A model generated the notes under the pieces. The model searched no databases. It was not told the origin of the DNA and saw nothing but the letters and a program-made list of their open reading frames with translations. From Mycobacterium intermedium (lineage in GTDB: Bacteria; Actinomycetota; Actinomycetes; Mycobacteriales; Mycobacteriaceae), in assembly GCF_002086275.1 (NCBI RefSeq), contig NZ_MVHT01000001.1, positions 1 to 64,000 of the forward strand: a stretch of DNA of 64,000 nt, read 5' to 3'. Position 1 is the first letter of the stretch. Each line of letters opens with the position of its first letter. Positions 1 through 9,400 of the stretch are shown here, one piece after another. The position numbers and the translations under genes were made by a program.

Positions 1-61
1 TCCAATTATTCCTTGCAGGACAGGCACTTTCGCATATCTACACCCCGAAACTCACAACGTT

Positions 62-3000
62 TCACGAAAAATCCGGGCTAGCGAGCGCGTCGTCAAGGCC
101 TGCCTCGTCGAATACCTCGCAACGGATAATGCGATCACCTGCGATGGTCAGAAGAAGGATCATCCGCCACTCGGCGCCGACACCGTCCGGCGAAGTCCCA
201 CCTGCGGCATAAATGCCGACGGCTCCGAAGCTGCTGAGCCGGGGCACCGCCTCGATGCGAATGACGAGGTCGGGCGTGACGTCCCAAATGGCTTGCGTGG
301 CTTGGGGATCAGTCGCCTCAATGATGGCCAGGTGCCGATGGTCGACGATCTCCCAGTCGGCCGCGGGGTGATCGTGGCTGTTGAACGCGGCACACTCACG
401 CGCCATTACCGCCCACACGTGCGGGTGAGCTGCCGCTTCGCCGGCCAGGTACCGGGCATCAAGTTCCTCAAAGGCGCGATCGACGTCGTCCGGATCGAAC
501 GAAACGATGGCCGAGATCCTATCGTCGGCACCTATCTCGACAACACCGACGATGTCGGCGCCGAACTCGTCGGGCCCGTAGTCGCGGTTCCTGAAACGCA
601 CACGGGCGAGTATCAGACGCTCGCCGCGGGTCGCGACGGCGCTTGACGTTATGGTTTCGGACCCGACCTCGACGGCGGCTCGGACGTCCGCGACGTGCAC
701 ATCCCGGCCGCGTCGCATCCCGGCGTTCACGACACGACGACGATCGTCCACGACAATCTTGTCTGCCAGAAGGTCCCCAAAAGCGATCCAGTCGCGGGCA
801 GAGAAGCACGCCTGGTATCGCTGGAGTGTTTGCGCCGCCGCGTTTTCCAGCGGTCGTGTCTGTGGGTGCAAATCGTTGAAGCGCGCGAGCGCGGCTTCCA
901 GGTCTGCGTCGTCGAAGACTTCGTAGCGGCTGAGCAGGTCACCTTCGACCGTGCAGACGGCGATCATCCGCCATTCGGCGGCAAAGCCCTCTTGCGAGGT
1001 TCCCGTCACCACCTGCGTGATGACGGCGCCGAGTTCGCTCAGCCGATGCACCGTCTCGACGTAGGCGTTGGTCTCCGGCGTGAGATCCCACACGGCGCGC
1101 TGAGTCGCGGCCAGTTCAACTCCCTCGAGCGATACGACCGGTCGATGGTCGATGTAAACCACATCCGGCGTCGTCGCGGCAGTTTCTTGCCGATTGAACC
1201 CGGCGTGGCCCTCTGCAATCACTGACCACATGTGGGCGTGGGTGGCCGCTTCGCCGGCGAGGTAGCGGGCGTCGAGTTCTTCGAGTGCAGAGTCGAAATC
1301 ATCGAAGTCGAACATGATGGACGCCGCGATCCGCTCGTCGGAGTTGAGCTCGGTGATGCACAGCGACTCGCTGGGGAACGCCTCCGGCCCCTGGTCCTTG
1401 GCCGACCATCGGAGACGATTGAGGACGAGCCGGCGCCCCCGAGCCGCGATGGGCTCTGAAATGACGAGCTCGTCGCCGAGATCGAAAGCTCTGCGCAGAT
1501 TTGCGACCACTGGATCGCGACCGTGCGTTTGTCCGAAGTTCACTGCGCGACGGCGATCGTCGCTGAATATGTCGTCGGCCCAGGTGTCGGCCACCGCCGC
1601 CCAATCCCCAGCCGCTGCGTATGCAAACGAGCGCTCTAACAGTCGGCTTGCGGGGTTTTCCAGCCGCCGCCTCAATGCTTGCAGTTCCTCGAAGCGGGCG
1701 AGCGCGGCGTCGATGTCCGCCTCTTCGAAGATTTCGACACGGCTAAGCAGGTCGCCCTCGACGGTGAAAACTTCGACCATCCGCCACTCGGCGTTAAAGC
1801 CCTCTTGCGAGGTTCCCGTCAGCGCCTGTGTGATGACGGCTTCTGTCTTGCTCAGCCGATGCACCGCCTCGACGTAGACGGTGGCGTCCGGCGTGAGATC
1901 CCACACGGCATGCACAGTCGCGGCCAATTCGACGCCTTCGATCGACACGACCGGTCGACGGTCGATGTAAACCGGACCCCCTGGGATGGTCGCGGGAAGT
2001 TCGCGCCGATTGAAAGCGGCATGCGCCCCGGTAATCACCGACCATGTGCGCGCGTTGGGGGCCGCTTCGCCGACGAGGTACCGGGTGTCGAGTTCTCCGA
2101 AGGCCGACTCAAAATCGTTGGGCGCGAACGAAACCTGAGCACCAATGCGTCCGTCGCAGTCGATCTCTACGACCATGAGCATCTCACTGCGGAACTCCCC
2201 GTAGCGCGGTTCGCGGCTTAGGGAAGTCATGCGGGTGAGGGCGAGGCGCTCACCGCGGGTCGCGATGACACTTAAGGTCGTGTTTTCGCCAGCCTCTGAT
2301 AAGGCTCGCAAATTTTCGATCACCGCATCGCGCCCGTCCCAGAAGCCGACGTTGACAACGTCGTGGCGGTCATCGATCACAGAGTCCTCGCTCAGCGTCT
2401 CGGCGATCGCTGCCCAGTTGCGGGCCGCGAAGTTCACGAAGAAGCCGACTTGCGCTCGGGTTGCGGCATTTTCCACCCGCGGCGCCTCTGGGTGCAGTTC
2501 CTCAAATCGGGCGAGTGCGGTGTCGAGGTCTCCCTCGTCGAAGATTTCGCAACGGCTGAGCAGATCACCTTCGACCGTCATGATCGCGATCTCCCGCCAC
2601 TCGGCGTCGAAGCCGTCTTGCGAGGTGCCGCTGGCCACGTGGGTGAGGACCACTCCGAGGTCGCTCAGTCGGTGCACGGACTCGACGTAGATGCTGGCCT
2701 GCGCCATGACGTCCCACGTGGCACGCAGGTACGTGGTGATCTCTCCGGCCGCGAACTTTGTCCCTCGTCGGTGGTCGATGTTCACCCATCCCTGCGTCGT
2801 TGCCGCGAGTTCCTGCCGGTTGAGTGCGGCGTAGACCTGGGTGATCACTGACCACGTGTGCGCGTGGGGCGCCGCTTCCCCGGCGACGTAGCGGGTGTCA
2901 AGTTCTTGGAAGGCGGCGTCGATGTCGTCGGGGCCGAACGCGACGATCGCGACAATCCGGTCGTCGGCGTTGATCTCGTAGACGCTGAGCCGCTCCACAT

Positions 3001-5722
3001 CGAATGCCCGGGGCCCTTGATCACGGAACGAGAAGCCGACGCGCATGAGGGCGAGGCGCTCCCCGCGGAGTGCTATGGAGGTCGGTGTCACGCTCATGAT
3101 TCCCAGTTCGGCGGTCGCCCGCATGTCTTCGATCTGGGCGCCTCGACCACGCCGGACTCCGGCGCCCACCACTCGACGGCGGTCGTCCTGGCAGAAGTCG
3201 TCGGCCAAGGTCTCCGCTATGACGTCCCAGTCGAGTGCGGCGAAGTGTGCCAGGAAGCGCTGGGCCACTTGGCTTGTTGTATTTTCCAGCCGTCGCGCCG
3301 GTGGGCTGAGCTGATCGAATCTCGTCAGTGCGGCATCGATATCGGCCTCGTCGAATAGTTCGCAGTGATCGATCAGGCCGCCGCCGACCGTCAATATGCC
3401 GACCGACCGCCATTCGGCTTCGAAGCCTTGGTGTGAGGTACCGGATGCCGCTTGGGTGAAGACCGCTCCGAGATTGTTCAGTCGATGCAAGGTCTCGATG
3501 TGGATGGCGAAGTCCGGTGCGAGGCCCCACATGGCACGCAGGGACGCGATCGCATCACCGGGCGCGAACGCCGTTGTCCGGCGATTGTCGATGTTGACCC
3601 AGTCAGGCGTCGTCGCGGGTAGTTCGTGCCGGTTCATTGCGGCGTAAGCCGCCGCGATCACCGACCACGTGTGCGCGTGGGCGGCCGCCTCGCCGGCGAG
3701 ATACCGGGAATCGAGTTCCGCAAAGGCAGCATCGACGTCGTCCAAGTCAAATGAGACGAGCGCGGCAACTCGCTCGTCGGCGTCGAGCTCGACGATGTTG
3801 AGCACCTCGGTGTGCAACGCTTCAGGCCGCCGGTCGCGACCCGAGAACCGGGTACGAGTAAGAGCGAGACGCGTTCCGCGGGTTGCCATCAACACCGACG
3901 TGACATTCGTCGCGCCGAGGTCGATGGCGGCTTGGATGTTCGCGATTTCGGCGTCTCGACCATGCCGGATCCCGGCGTTGACGACCCGTCGGCGATCGTC
4001 GAGGTAGTGATTGTCGGACAGAATCTCGGCGATCGAGTTCCAATCCTGAGCCGCGTAGTGCGCCATGACGCGTTCGGCCACTTTGCTTGCCTCGTTTTCC
4101 GGCGGTCGTGTCTGTGAGCGCAATTCGTCAAACCGCGCGAGCGCGGCGTCGAGGTCCGCTTCGTCGAACAACTCAAACCGGCAGACCAGGTCGCCTTCGA
4201 ATACAAACAGACCGATCTCGCGCAACTCGAAATCGAAGCCGTCCTGCGAGGTCCCCGTCACTACCTCTGTGATGACCGCTCCAAAGTTGTTCAACCGGTG
4301 CACATTTTCGATGTAACCTTTGACGTTCGAGGCAACGTTCCACGTGGCGCGAAGGAAGGGGATCAAGTCGCCGGGTATGAACGCTCTACCTTGCCGATGA
4401 TCAATGTTCACGAAGCCGTCGGTCGTCGTCGGGGTGACTTCGTGTCGGTTGTACGCATTTTGGACCCGCGTGAGCAGCGACCATGCGTTTGCCTGGGCGG
4501 CGGCTTCGCCGGCGAGGTACCGAGCGTCCAGTTCCTCCAAGGCGGCGTCGATGTCGTCGAGATCGAATGAAATGAGCGTTGCGATCCGTTCATCCACATC
4601 GATGGTAATCAGGTGGAGGACATCGCTGAGATACGCACCGGGCTCATCAACCTGACCCCAGTAGCGGGTGCGACTCAGTGCGAGTCGATGCCCGCGGGTG
4701 GCAATGATGGTCGGTGTGAATCGCATGACGCCTACGTCGGCGCTCACCCGCATATTCTTGAACACGGCATCTTTGCCCTGCAGGAGAGCGGAATTCACTA
4801 CCCGGCGACGATCCTCGGCGGAAATATTATCTACTAACGCTGTGGCGATTCCGCCCCAGTCGCGTGCCCGGTAGCACGCTGCGAGACGTTCGTAGACTCG
4901 GCTTGCCGCGTTTTCCAGCCGCGGTGCCGGCGGGCTGAGTTGGTCGAACCTTGCGAGCGCGGCGTCGATGTCCTCCTCGTCGAATAGCTCGCTGCGGTTA
5001 ACCAGGTCGCCGTCGACCATCACGACCGCTATCTCCCGCCATTCAGCGTCGAAGCCCTCTAGCGACGTTCCATACGACGCTTGGGTGACGGCGGCTCCCA
5101 GGTCGCTCAGCCGGTGCACAGCCTCGACGTAGATCTTGCTGTGCGGCGCGAGATCCCATGTGGCACGGACGTATGCGGGCATATCACCGGGCTCGTACGA
5201 TCTGCCTCGCCGGTGGTCGATGCTGGCAAAGTCTGGTGTTCCCGGCAGTTCGTGCCGGCTCAACGCGGCGTAACTTTCCGCGACGACCGACCATGTGCGC
5301 GCGTGAGGGGCCGCCTCGCCAGCGAGGTAGCGGGCGTCGAGCTCTGCAATGGCGGCCTCGAAGTCGTCGAGCTCGAAAAGTACGCCCGCCGCAATCCGTT
5401 GGTCGGCGTCGAGCTCGAGGAGGTGAAAGCCCTCGAGACGAAAAGCATTGGGGTCGTTTCCCGAAAGCTGAAGACGAATTAGGGCCAGGCGCTCGCCGCG
5501 GGTCGCGATGACTGTCGGCGTCAAGTTCGCGAAGCCCACGCCAGCCAGACCTTGCAAGTCCTGGATCTGTGCATCTCGTCCGCGTCGTGGCCCGGCGTTG
5601 GCGGCCAGGCGGCGATCGTCAGCGAACACGTCGTCAGCCAGGATCTGGGCTATCGCGTCCCAGTTGCGAGTCCCAAACCAGCTAAAGAGGCGTTCGCCGA
5701 CGCGGCTCGCCGCGTTTTCGAG
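62..5722 (-). repeat. Seven complete tandem coding repeats of about 810 bp
   Basis: On the minus strand, seven full units start near 5722, 4918, 4102, 3292, 2482, 1672 and 862. Each opens with a codon string for LENAAS or a close variant; the plus-strand text shows recurring cgttttccagc or similar. Each unit encodes two NTF2-like halves. The copies have diverged in sequence but keep spacing and length, which suggests old serial duplication followed by selection on the fold. Confidence 0.85.
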
Positions 5723-6427
5723 CCGCGGCGTCGGTCGGCTGAGCTGATCGAACCTTGCGATCGCGGCGTCGATATCGTCTTCGTCGAATACCTCGCTCCG
5801 GTTGACCATGTCGCCGTCGACCGTCAACAAGTCGACCCCCCGCCACTCGGCCTCGAAGCCTGCCTGCGAAGATCCTTGTGCCACATGGGTTACGACTGCT
5901 CCAAGGTCGTTAATCCGGTGGACCCGCTCGACAAAAGTGCGGATCTGTTGACCGATATCCCACCCGGCACGGACGTATGCGATCAGTTCACCGGGCGCGT
6001 ACGCAGCGACCCGGCGGTGATCAATGCTCACCAGATCCGGTGGGGTTGGCGGTTCTTCGCGCCGGTTCAACGCGGCGTAGCTTCCTGCGATCACCGACCA
6101 CGTGTGTGCGTGGGGTGCCGCCTCGCCGACGAGATAGCGGGCGTCGAGCTCTGCGATGGCTGTGTCGAAGTCGTCGGGGTCGAACACCACTCGTGTCACT
6201 AGTCGCCCGTGGGGATTGATCTCGACGACGCAAAGTGCCCCCACGCGGAACGCCTCGGGCCGCGGGTCACCCCCCTCGAACAGCGCATGGCGAAGACTCA
6301 GGCGATCGCCGCGCAGCGCGAGAGGCGTCATGGTGATCTTCCACGCGCCAAGTGCCGCGATTTCACGGAGATTTTCGACCTCCGTGGCGCGGTCGAAGCT
6401 CTCGGCGGAGTCCTTTTCGTCGGTCAT
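62..6427 (-). CDS. Giant tandem array of NTF2/SnoaL-like domains (split from upstream SARP-cyclase gene)
   Basis: If read from the ATG at 6427, this gives 2,121 residues made almost entirely of one repeated unit of about 270 residues. Each unit has two NTF2/SnoaL-like halves. The first half carries DDRRRVVNAG, ATRGERLAL and ELDARYLAGEAAPHAHTWSV. The second carries NIDHRRG, EAVHRLS, GTSQEGFDAEWR and FDEADIDAALARFD. Units begin near residues 1 (partial), 236, 504, 776, 1046, 1316, 1586 and 1856, so about 16 domains in total. NTF2-like folds are small cone-shaped barrels that bind ligands or mediate dimerisation; no catalytic role can be assigned here. The first unit lacks its N-terminal part, which is encoded in another frame at the end of the neighbouring SARP-cyclase gene. 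No convincing Shine-Dalgarno precedes 6427, so this is probably the 3' portion of one larger gene, not an independent one. The reading frame is otherwise open and well conserved, so it is not obviously decaying. Confidence 0.8.
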   Translation of the reverse strand: MTDEKDSAESFDRATEVENLREIAALGAWKITMTPLALRGDRLSLRHALFEGGDPRPEAFRVGALCVVEINPHGRLVTRVVFDPDDFDTAIAELDARYLVGEAAPHAHTWSVIAGSYAALNRREEPPTPPDLVSIDHRRVAAYAPGELIAYVRAGWDIGQQIRTFVERVHRINDLGAVVTHVAQGSSQAGFEAEWRGVDLLTVDGDMVNRSEVFDEDDIDAAIARFDQLSRPTPRLENAASRVGERLFSWFGTRNWDAIAQILADDVFADDRRLAANAGPRRGRDAQIQDLQGLAGVGFANLTPTVIATRGERLALIRLQLSGNDPNAFRLEGFHLLELDADQRIAAGVLFELDDFEAAIAELDARYLAGEAAPHARTWSVVAESYAALSRHELPGTPDFASIDHRRGRSYEPGDMPAYVRATWDLAPHSKIYVEAVHRLSDLGAAVTQASYGTSLEGFDAEWREIAVVMVDGDLVNRSELFDEEDIDAALARFDQLSPPAPRLENAASRVYERLAACYRARDWGGIATALVDNISAEDRRRVVNSALLQGKDAVFKNMRVSADVGVMRFTPTIIATRGHRLALSRTRYWGQVDEPGAYLSDVLHLITIDVDERIATLISFDLDDIDAALEELDARYLAGEAAAQANAWSLLTRVQNAYNRHEVTPTTTDGFVNIDHRQGRAFIPGDLIPFLRATWNVASNVKGYIENVHRLNNFGAVITEVVTGTSQDGFDFELREIGLFVFEGDLVCRFELFDEADLDAALARFDELRSQTRPPENEASKVAERVMAHYAAQDWNSIAEILSDNHYLDDRRRVVNAGIRHGRDAEIANIQAAIDLGATNVTSVLMATRGTRLALTRTRFSGRDRRPEALHTEVLNIVELDADERVAALVSFDLDDVDAAFAELDSRYLAGEAAAHAHTWSVIAAAYAAMNRHELPATTPDWVNIDNRRTTAFAPGDAIASLRAMWGLAPDFAIHIETLHRLNNLGAVFTQAASGTSHQGFEAEWRSVGILTVGGGLIDHCELFDEADIDAALTRFDQLSPPARRLENTTSQVAQRFLAHFAALDWDVIAETLADDFCQDDRRRVVGAGVRRGRGAQIEDMRATAELGIMSVTPTSIALRGERLALMRVGFSFRDQGPRAFDVERLSVYEINADDRIVAIVAFGPDDIDAAFQELDTRYVAGEAAPHAHTWSVITQVYAALNRQELAATTQGWVNIDHRRGTKFAAGEITTYLRATWDVMAQASIYVESVHRLSDLGVVLTHVASGTSQDGFDAEWREIAIMTVEGDLLSRCEIFDEGDLDTALARFEELHPEAPRVENAATRAQVGFFVNFAARNWAAIAETLSEDSVIDDRHDVVNVGFWDGRDAVIENLRALSEAGENTTLSVIATRGERLALTRMTSLSREPRYGEFRSEMLMVVEIDCDGRIGAQVSFAPNDFESAFGELDTRYLVGEAAPNARTWSVITGAHAAFNRRELPATIPGGPVYIDRRPVVSIEGVELAATVHAVWDLTPDATVYVEAVHRLSKTEAVITQALTGTSQEGFNAEWRMVEVFTVEGDLLSRVEIFEEADIDAALARFEELQALRRRLENPASRLLERSFAYAAAGDWAAVADTWADDIFSDDRRRAVNFGQTHGRDPVVANLRRAFDLGDELVISEPIAARGRRLVLNRLRWSAKDQGPEAFPSESLCITELNSDERIAASIMFDFDDFDSALEELDARYLAGEAATHAHMWSVIAEGHAGFNRQETAATTPDVVYIDHRPVVSLEGVELAATQRAVWDLTPETNAYVETVHRLSELGAVITQVVTGTSQEGFAAEWRMIAVCTVEGDLLSRYEVFDDADLEAALARFNDLHPQTRPLENAAAQTLQRYQACFSARDWIAFGDLLADKIVVDDRRRVVNAGMRRGRDVHVADVRAAVEVGSETITSSAVATRGERLILARVRFRNRDYGPDEFGADIVGVVEIGADDRISAIVSFDPDDVDRAFEELDARYLAGEAAAHPHVWAVMARECAAFNSHDHPAADWEIVDHRHLAIIEATDPQATQAIWDVTPDLVIRIEAVPRLSSFGAVGIYAAGGTSPDGVGAEWRMILLLTIAGDRIIRCEVFDEAGLDDALASPDFS

Positions 6428-9400
6428 CGACCCGAAGGTCGTCGGCAAACATCTCGCCGAGCTCGTCCCAGCGCCTACTGGTAAAGAGTTCGTTGACCCG
6501 GTCCTCGGCTCGAGATGCGGCGTTCTCGAGCGGCGCCCAGGGACGTGGTTCCTGGAACCGGGCCTGCGCTGCGTCGAGTTCGACGAGTGCGGCGTCGATG
6601 TCTTCGATGTCGAACCATACCTGTGACGCAATTCGGCCCTCATCGTTGAGACCGATTACCTGAAGCATCTCGTCGTACGGCGCCCCGGGACTCACGTCCG
6701 CAGTGCCCACCTTCAATCGGGTGAGAGCAAGACGCTCGTCCCGCACGGCCACAACGGCATGGCTGTGTCGCACCATACCCAGCTTCAGATAGTGCCTCAT
6801 CTCCCGTGGCCACTGGCGCGACGGAACCTCGACGGGCGCGAAGCCCACGATTTTGCGACGACTTTCGACGATGACGTTGGACGCAAACAGCTGCTCCAAG
6901 TCCGCCCAGGCCTCGCGATTGACAGCAGCGACGGCCTGGTCGAGCGCACGCACGCACGCATTGTCCAACTCGACTTGAGGCGCCTCGGGTGCTGGTGCGG
7001 CAGCAGGCAGTTCGACACCGATAGTATGGCGCGCCTTTTCGGCAAGTGCCGCAGCACCTTTCCCTTCGTACAGCCCCACCGCACGTTCTGCGGCGGTTCG
7101 CGCGCCAGCGATGTCACCAGCGGCCTGCAGAACAGTTGCCAGTGCCAAACATGCGTCACCGTGATCAACCAACAGGTCCGTTCGCTCGGCCAGGGCAACA
7201 GCAGCCATGGCCCACCGCCGAGCTTCATCGTGCTGGTTGTGGCGCGAAAACAGCTGCGCCCGAAGCGAACGCCACGGGATTGACGCCTTCAGTGCATGCC
7301 CGGCGAGACGCTCACTCTCCCTGCACAATTCGTCGGCCTCGGCGTCTCTTCCCAGTGCGAGACAAGCACGACCCAGCAGCGCCGCGGTTTCGGCGGTGTC
7401 GGCGTCGAGGCGCATGCGTCGAAAACCGTTGTAGGCCTGGCGAAGATGAGGCTCGGCCGCGATGGCACCGTCGGCGACCAGCTCGACTATGCCGGCAAAC
7501 TGCTCGACCTCGAGAAGGGCATGGCGCAGACCGAGTTCGGTGACAGCGCGCCGGGCCGAGTCGATCATCCGTCGTGCCGCCGCGGGGCGCCCGCGGAAGG
7601 CCTCTAAGACGGCCTGGCACCGTGTCGAGGTCGCCTCGACCGCCGGCGAGTCGGTCGTGATGCGGAGCAGCCGCACAACGTCAAGACACCGCCCGCCCGC
7701 GCGCGGCACCGGGTTGGGCCCCCAGAGTGCGGCGAGCGGTGCGCCGGCCAGCACCGCATTCACCCGGCGGTGCTCACGCGCGCGCCGCGCCGCGGTAAGT
7801 GCGTCGTCCAGGGCGATTTCGCAGTCGCCTATTCGTCCGAGTCGGGCAAGGCAGCCCGCCCGGACGGTGTGGGCCTTGGCTTCTCCTGCGGCGTCGTCCA
7901 ACTCGGCCAGCTTCTCGGCGGCCGCGTGTACCGCAACTTCGACCTCGTCCAGGCGCTCGGGATGGCTCAACATCGAAAGCTGACCGTCGAAGCACGCGGC
8001 CCACGCCGCGAGCCGGGCCGAACCGACTGTTGCCTGTTGCAGTTGCGAGACCGCGCCCGCTGCCGACGCCACGTCGCCTGCGGCCAGCAGCGCCTCGCAC
8101 CGTGCTACGAGTAGCTCGACCGTTTGGTCAACGCGATCGGGGAGTTCGTCGTCAAGCTCGTCCAGTGCGTGCAGGGCGTGGTCGTAGAGGTCGGCGGCCC
8201 CTTCGTAGGCGAGTCGTGCCATCGCCTGGTTTGCGGCTCGTCGGCAGTACTCGACGGCCTTGGCCGCGTTTCCCGCCCACGCGCATTCGAAGTAGTGGTA
8301 GGCGAGCTCAGCCAGCAGCTCATCGTCGGCGCCGGGCTGGTTTTCCAGTGTCGTGGCGATGCGTTGGTGCAGTCGCATGCGCCGTACGGACGTGAGTTCG
8401 GCAAGCAGCGACTGCCGCACGATGGCGTGGTTGAAACGGTAGCGACCGCCAGGTTCTTCGATGACGATGCCGGCCTGGCACGCCTCGTCGAACGCGTCCA
8501 CGAGGTCTTGGTCGAGCACTTCCTCGACGAGGTCTATGGCGAACCGGCTGCCGACGACGGCGGCTGCGGCAAGGGCCTTGTTCGTCTGCGACGGAAGTCG
8601 GGAAAGTCGCCGGCTTACCGCCTCGCGAACCCCCTGCGGCAGAGTGCTCTGGTCCCACACACCGCCGCTTTCATCGACGTGCCGCAGCGCCTCGATGAGG
8701 AAGAACGGGTTGCCACCGGTGACCGATGCCAGCGCCCGCGCCAGTTCTTCGTCGTCGTAGCCCGCCTCGGCGACATACGCGGTCACGTCGCGTTCGTCCA
8801 GACCGCTGAGCTGAATGCGATGTGCTGTGCCGTCCCGGTGCAGGTCGGCGAGCATCGCCGCCAACGGGTGGGAGCGGTCGAGGTCGGTGCTGCGGTACGT
8901 GCCGATGATCTGCACGCGGGCCTGCTCGCCAAAGCGCAAAAGATGCCGCAAGAGCAACAGCGTTGGCTTGGCCGCCCAGTGCAGGTCGTCAAGGATCAGG
9001 ACGACGGGCGCGCCGGCCGAGGCGGCCCGCAACAGCCCAACGACGGCGTCGAACAGTGCGTACCGCTCGGTGTCGGGGTCGGCGCGCGGCGGCGGGGCCA
9101 AATCCGGCAGCAGATCGGTCAGCTGGGGAACGAGGGGGAGCAGTGCTTCCACGCCGCGCACCCCTTGCAGCCGAACAGCCCCGAGACAGGGCACCAGGGA
9201 ACGCAGCGCTTCCGCGAACGGCTGGTAGGGCGCGCCGAGGTCCTCGTCGCAACGGCCATATATCACCAGGGCGCCCTGGTCGTAAGCCTGTCGGGACCAT
9301 TCGCCGGCCAGACGTGTCTTCCCGACGCCGGGTTCCCCGGCGATCAGCGCCGCGTTGGTGGCGCCGGTGAGCGCGGTTTGCCACGCGGAAAGAAGTCCTT

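Noticed and set aside
62..6427. CRISPR or satellite interpretation of the repeats
   Set aside because: The period of about 810 bases is coding, with conserved amino-acid motifs and diverged DNA, so it is protein domain repetition.
6428..6643. Extension of the NTF2-array frame upstream of 6427
   Set aside because: These 72 codons overlap the SARP-cyclase gene, whose own frame encodes NTF2-family sequence there, so the extension is out-of-frame translation.
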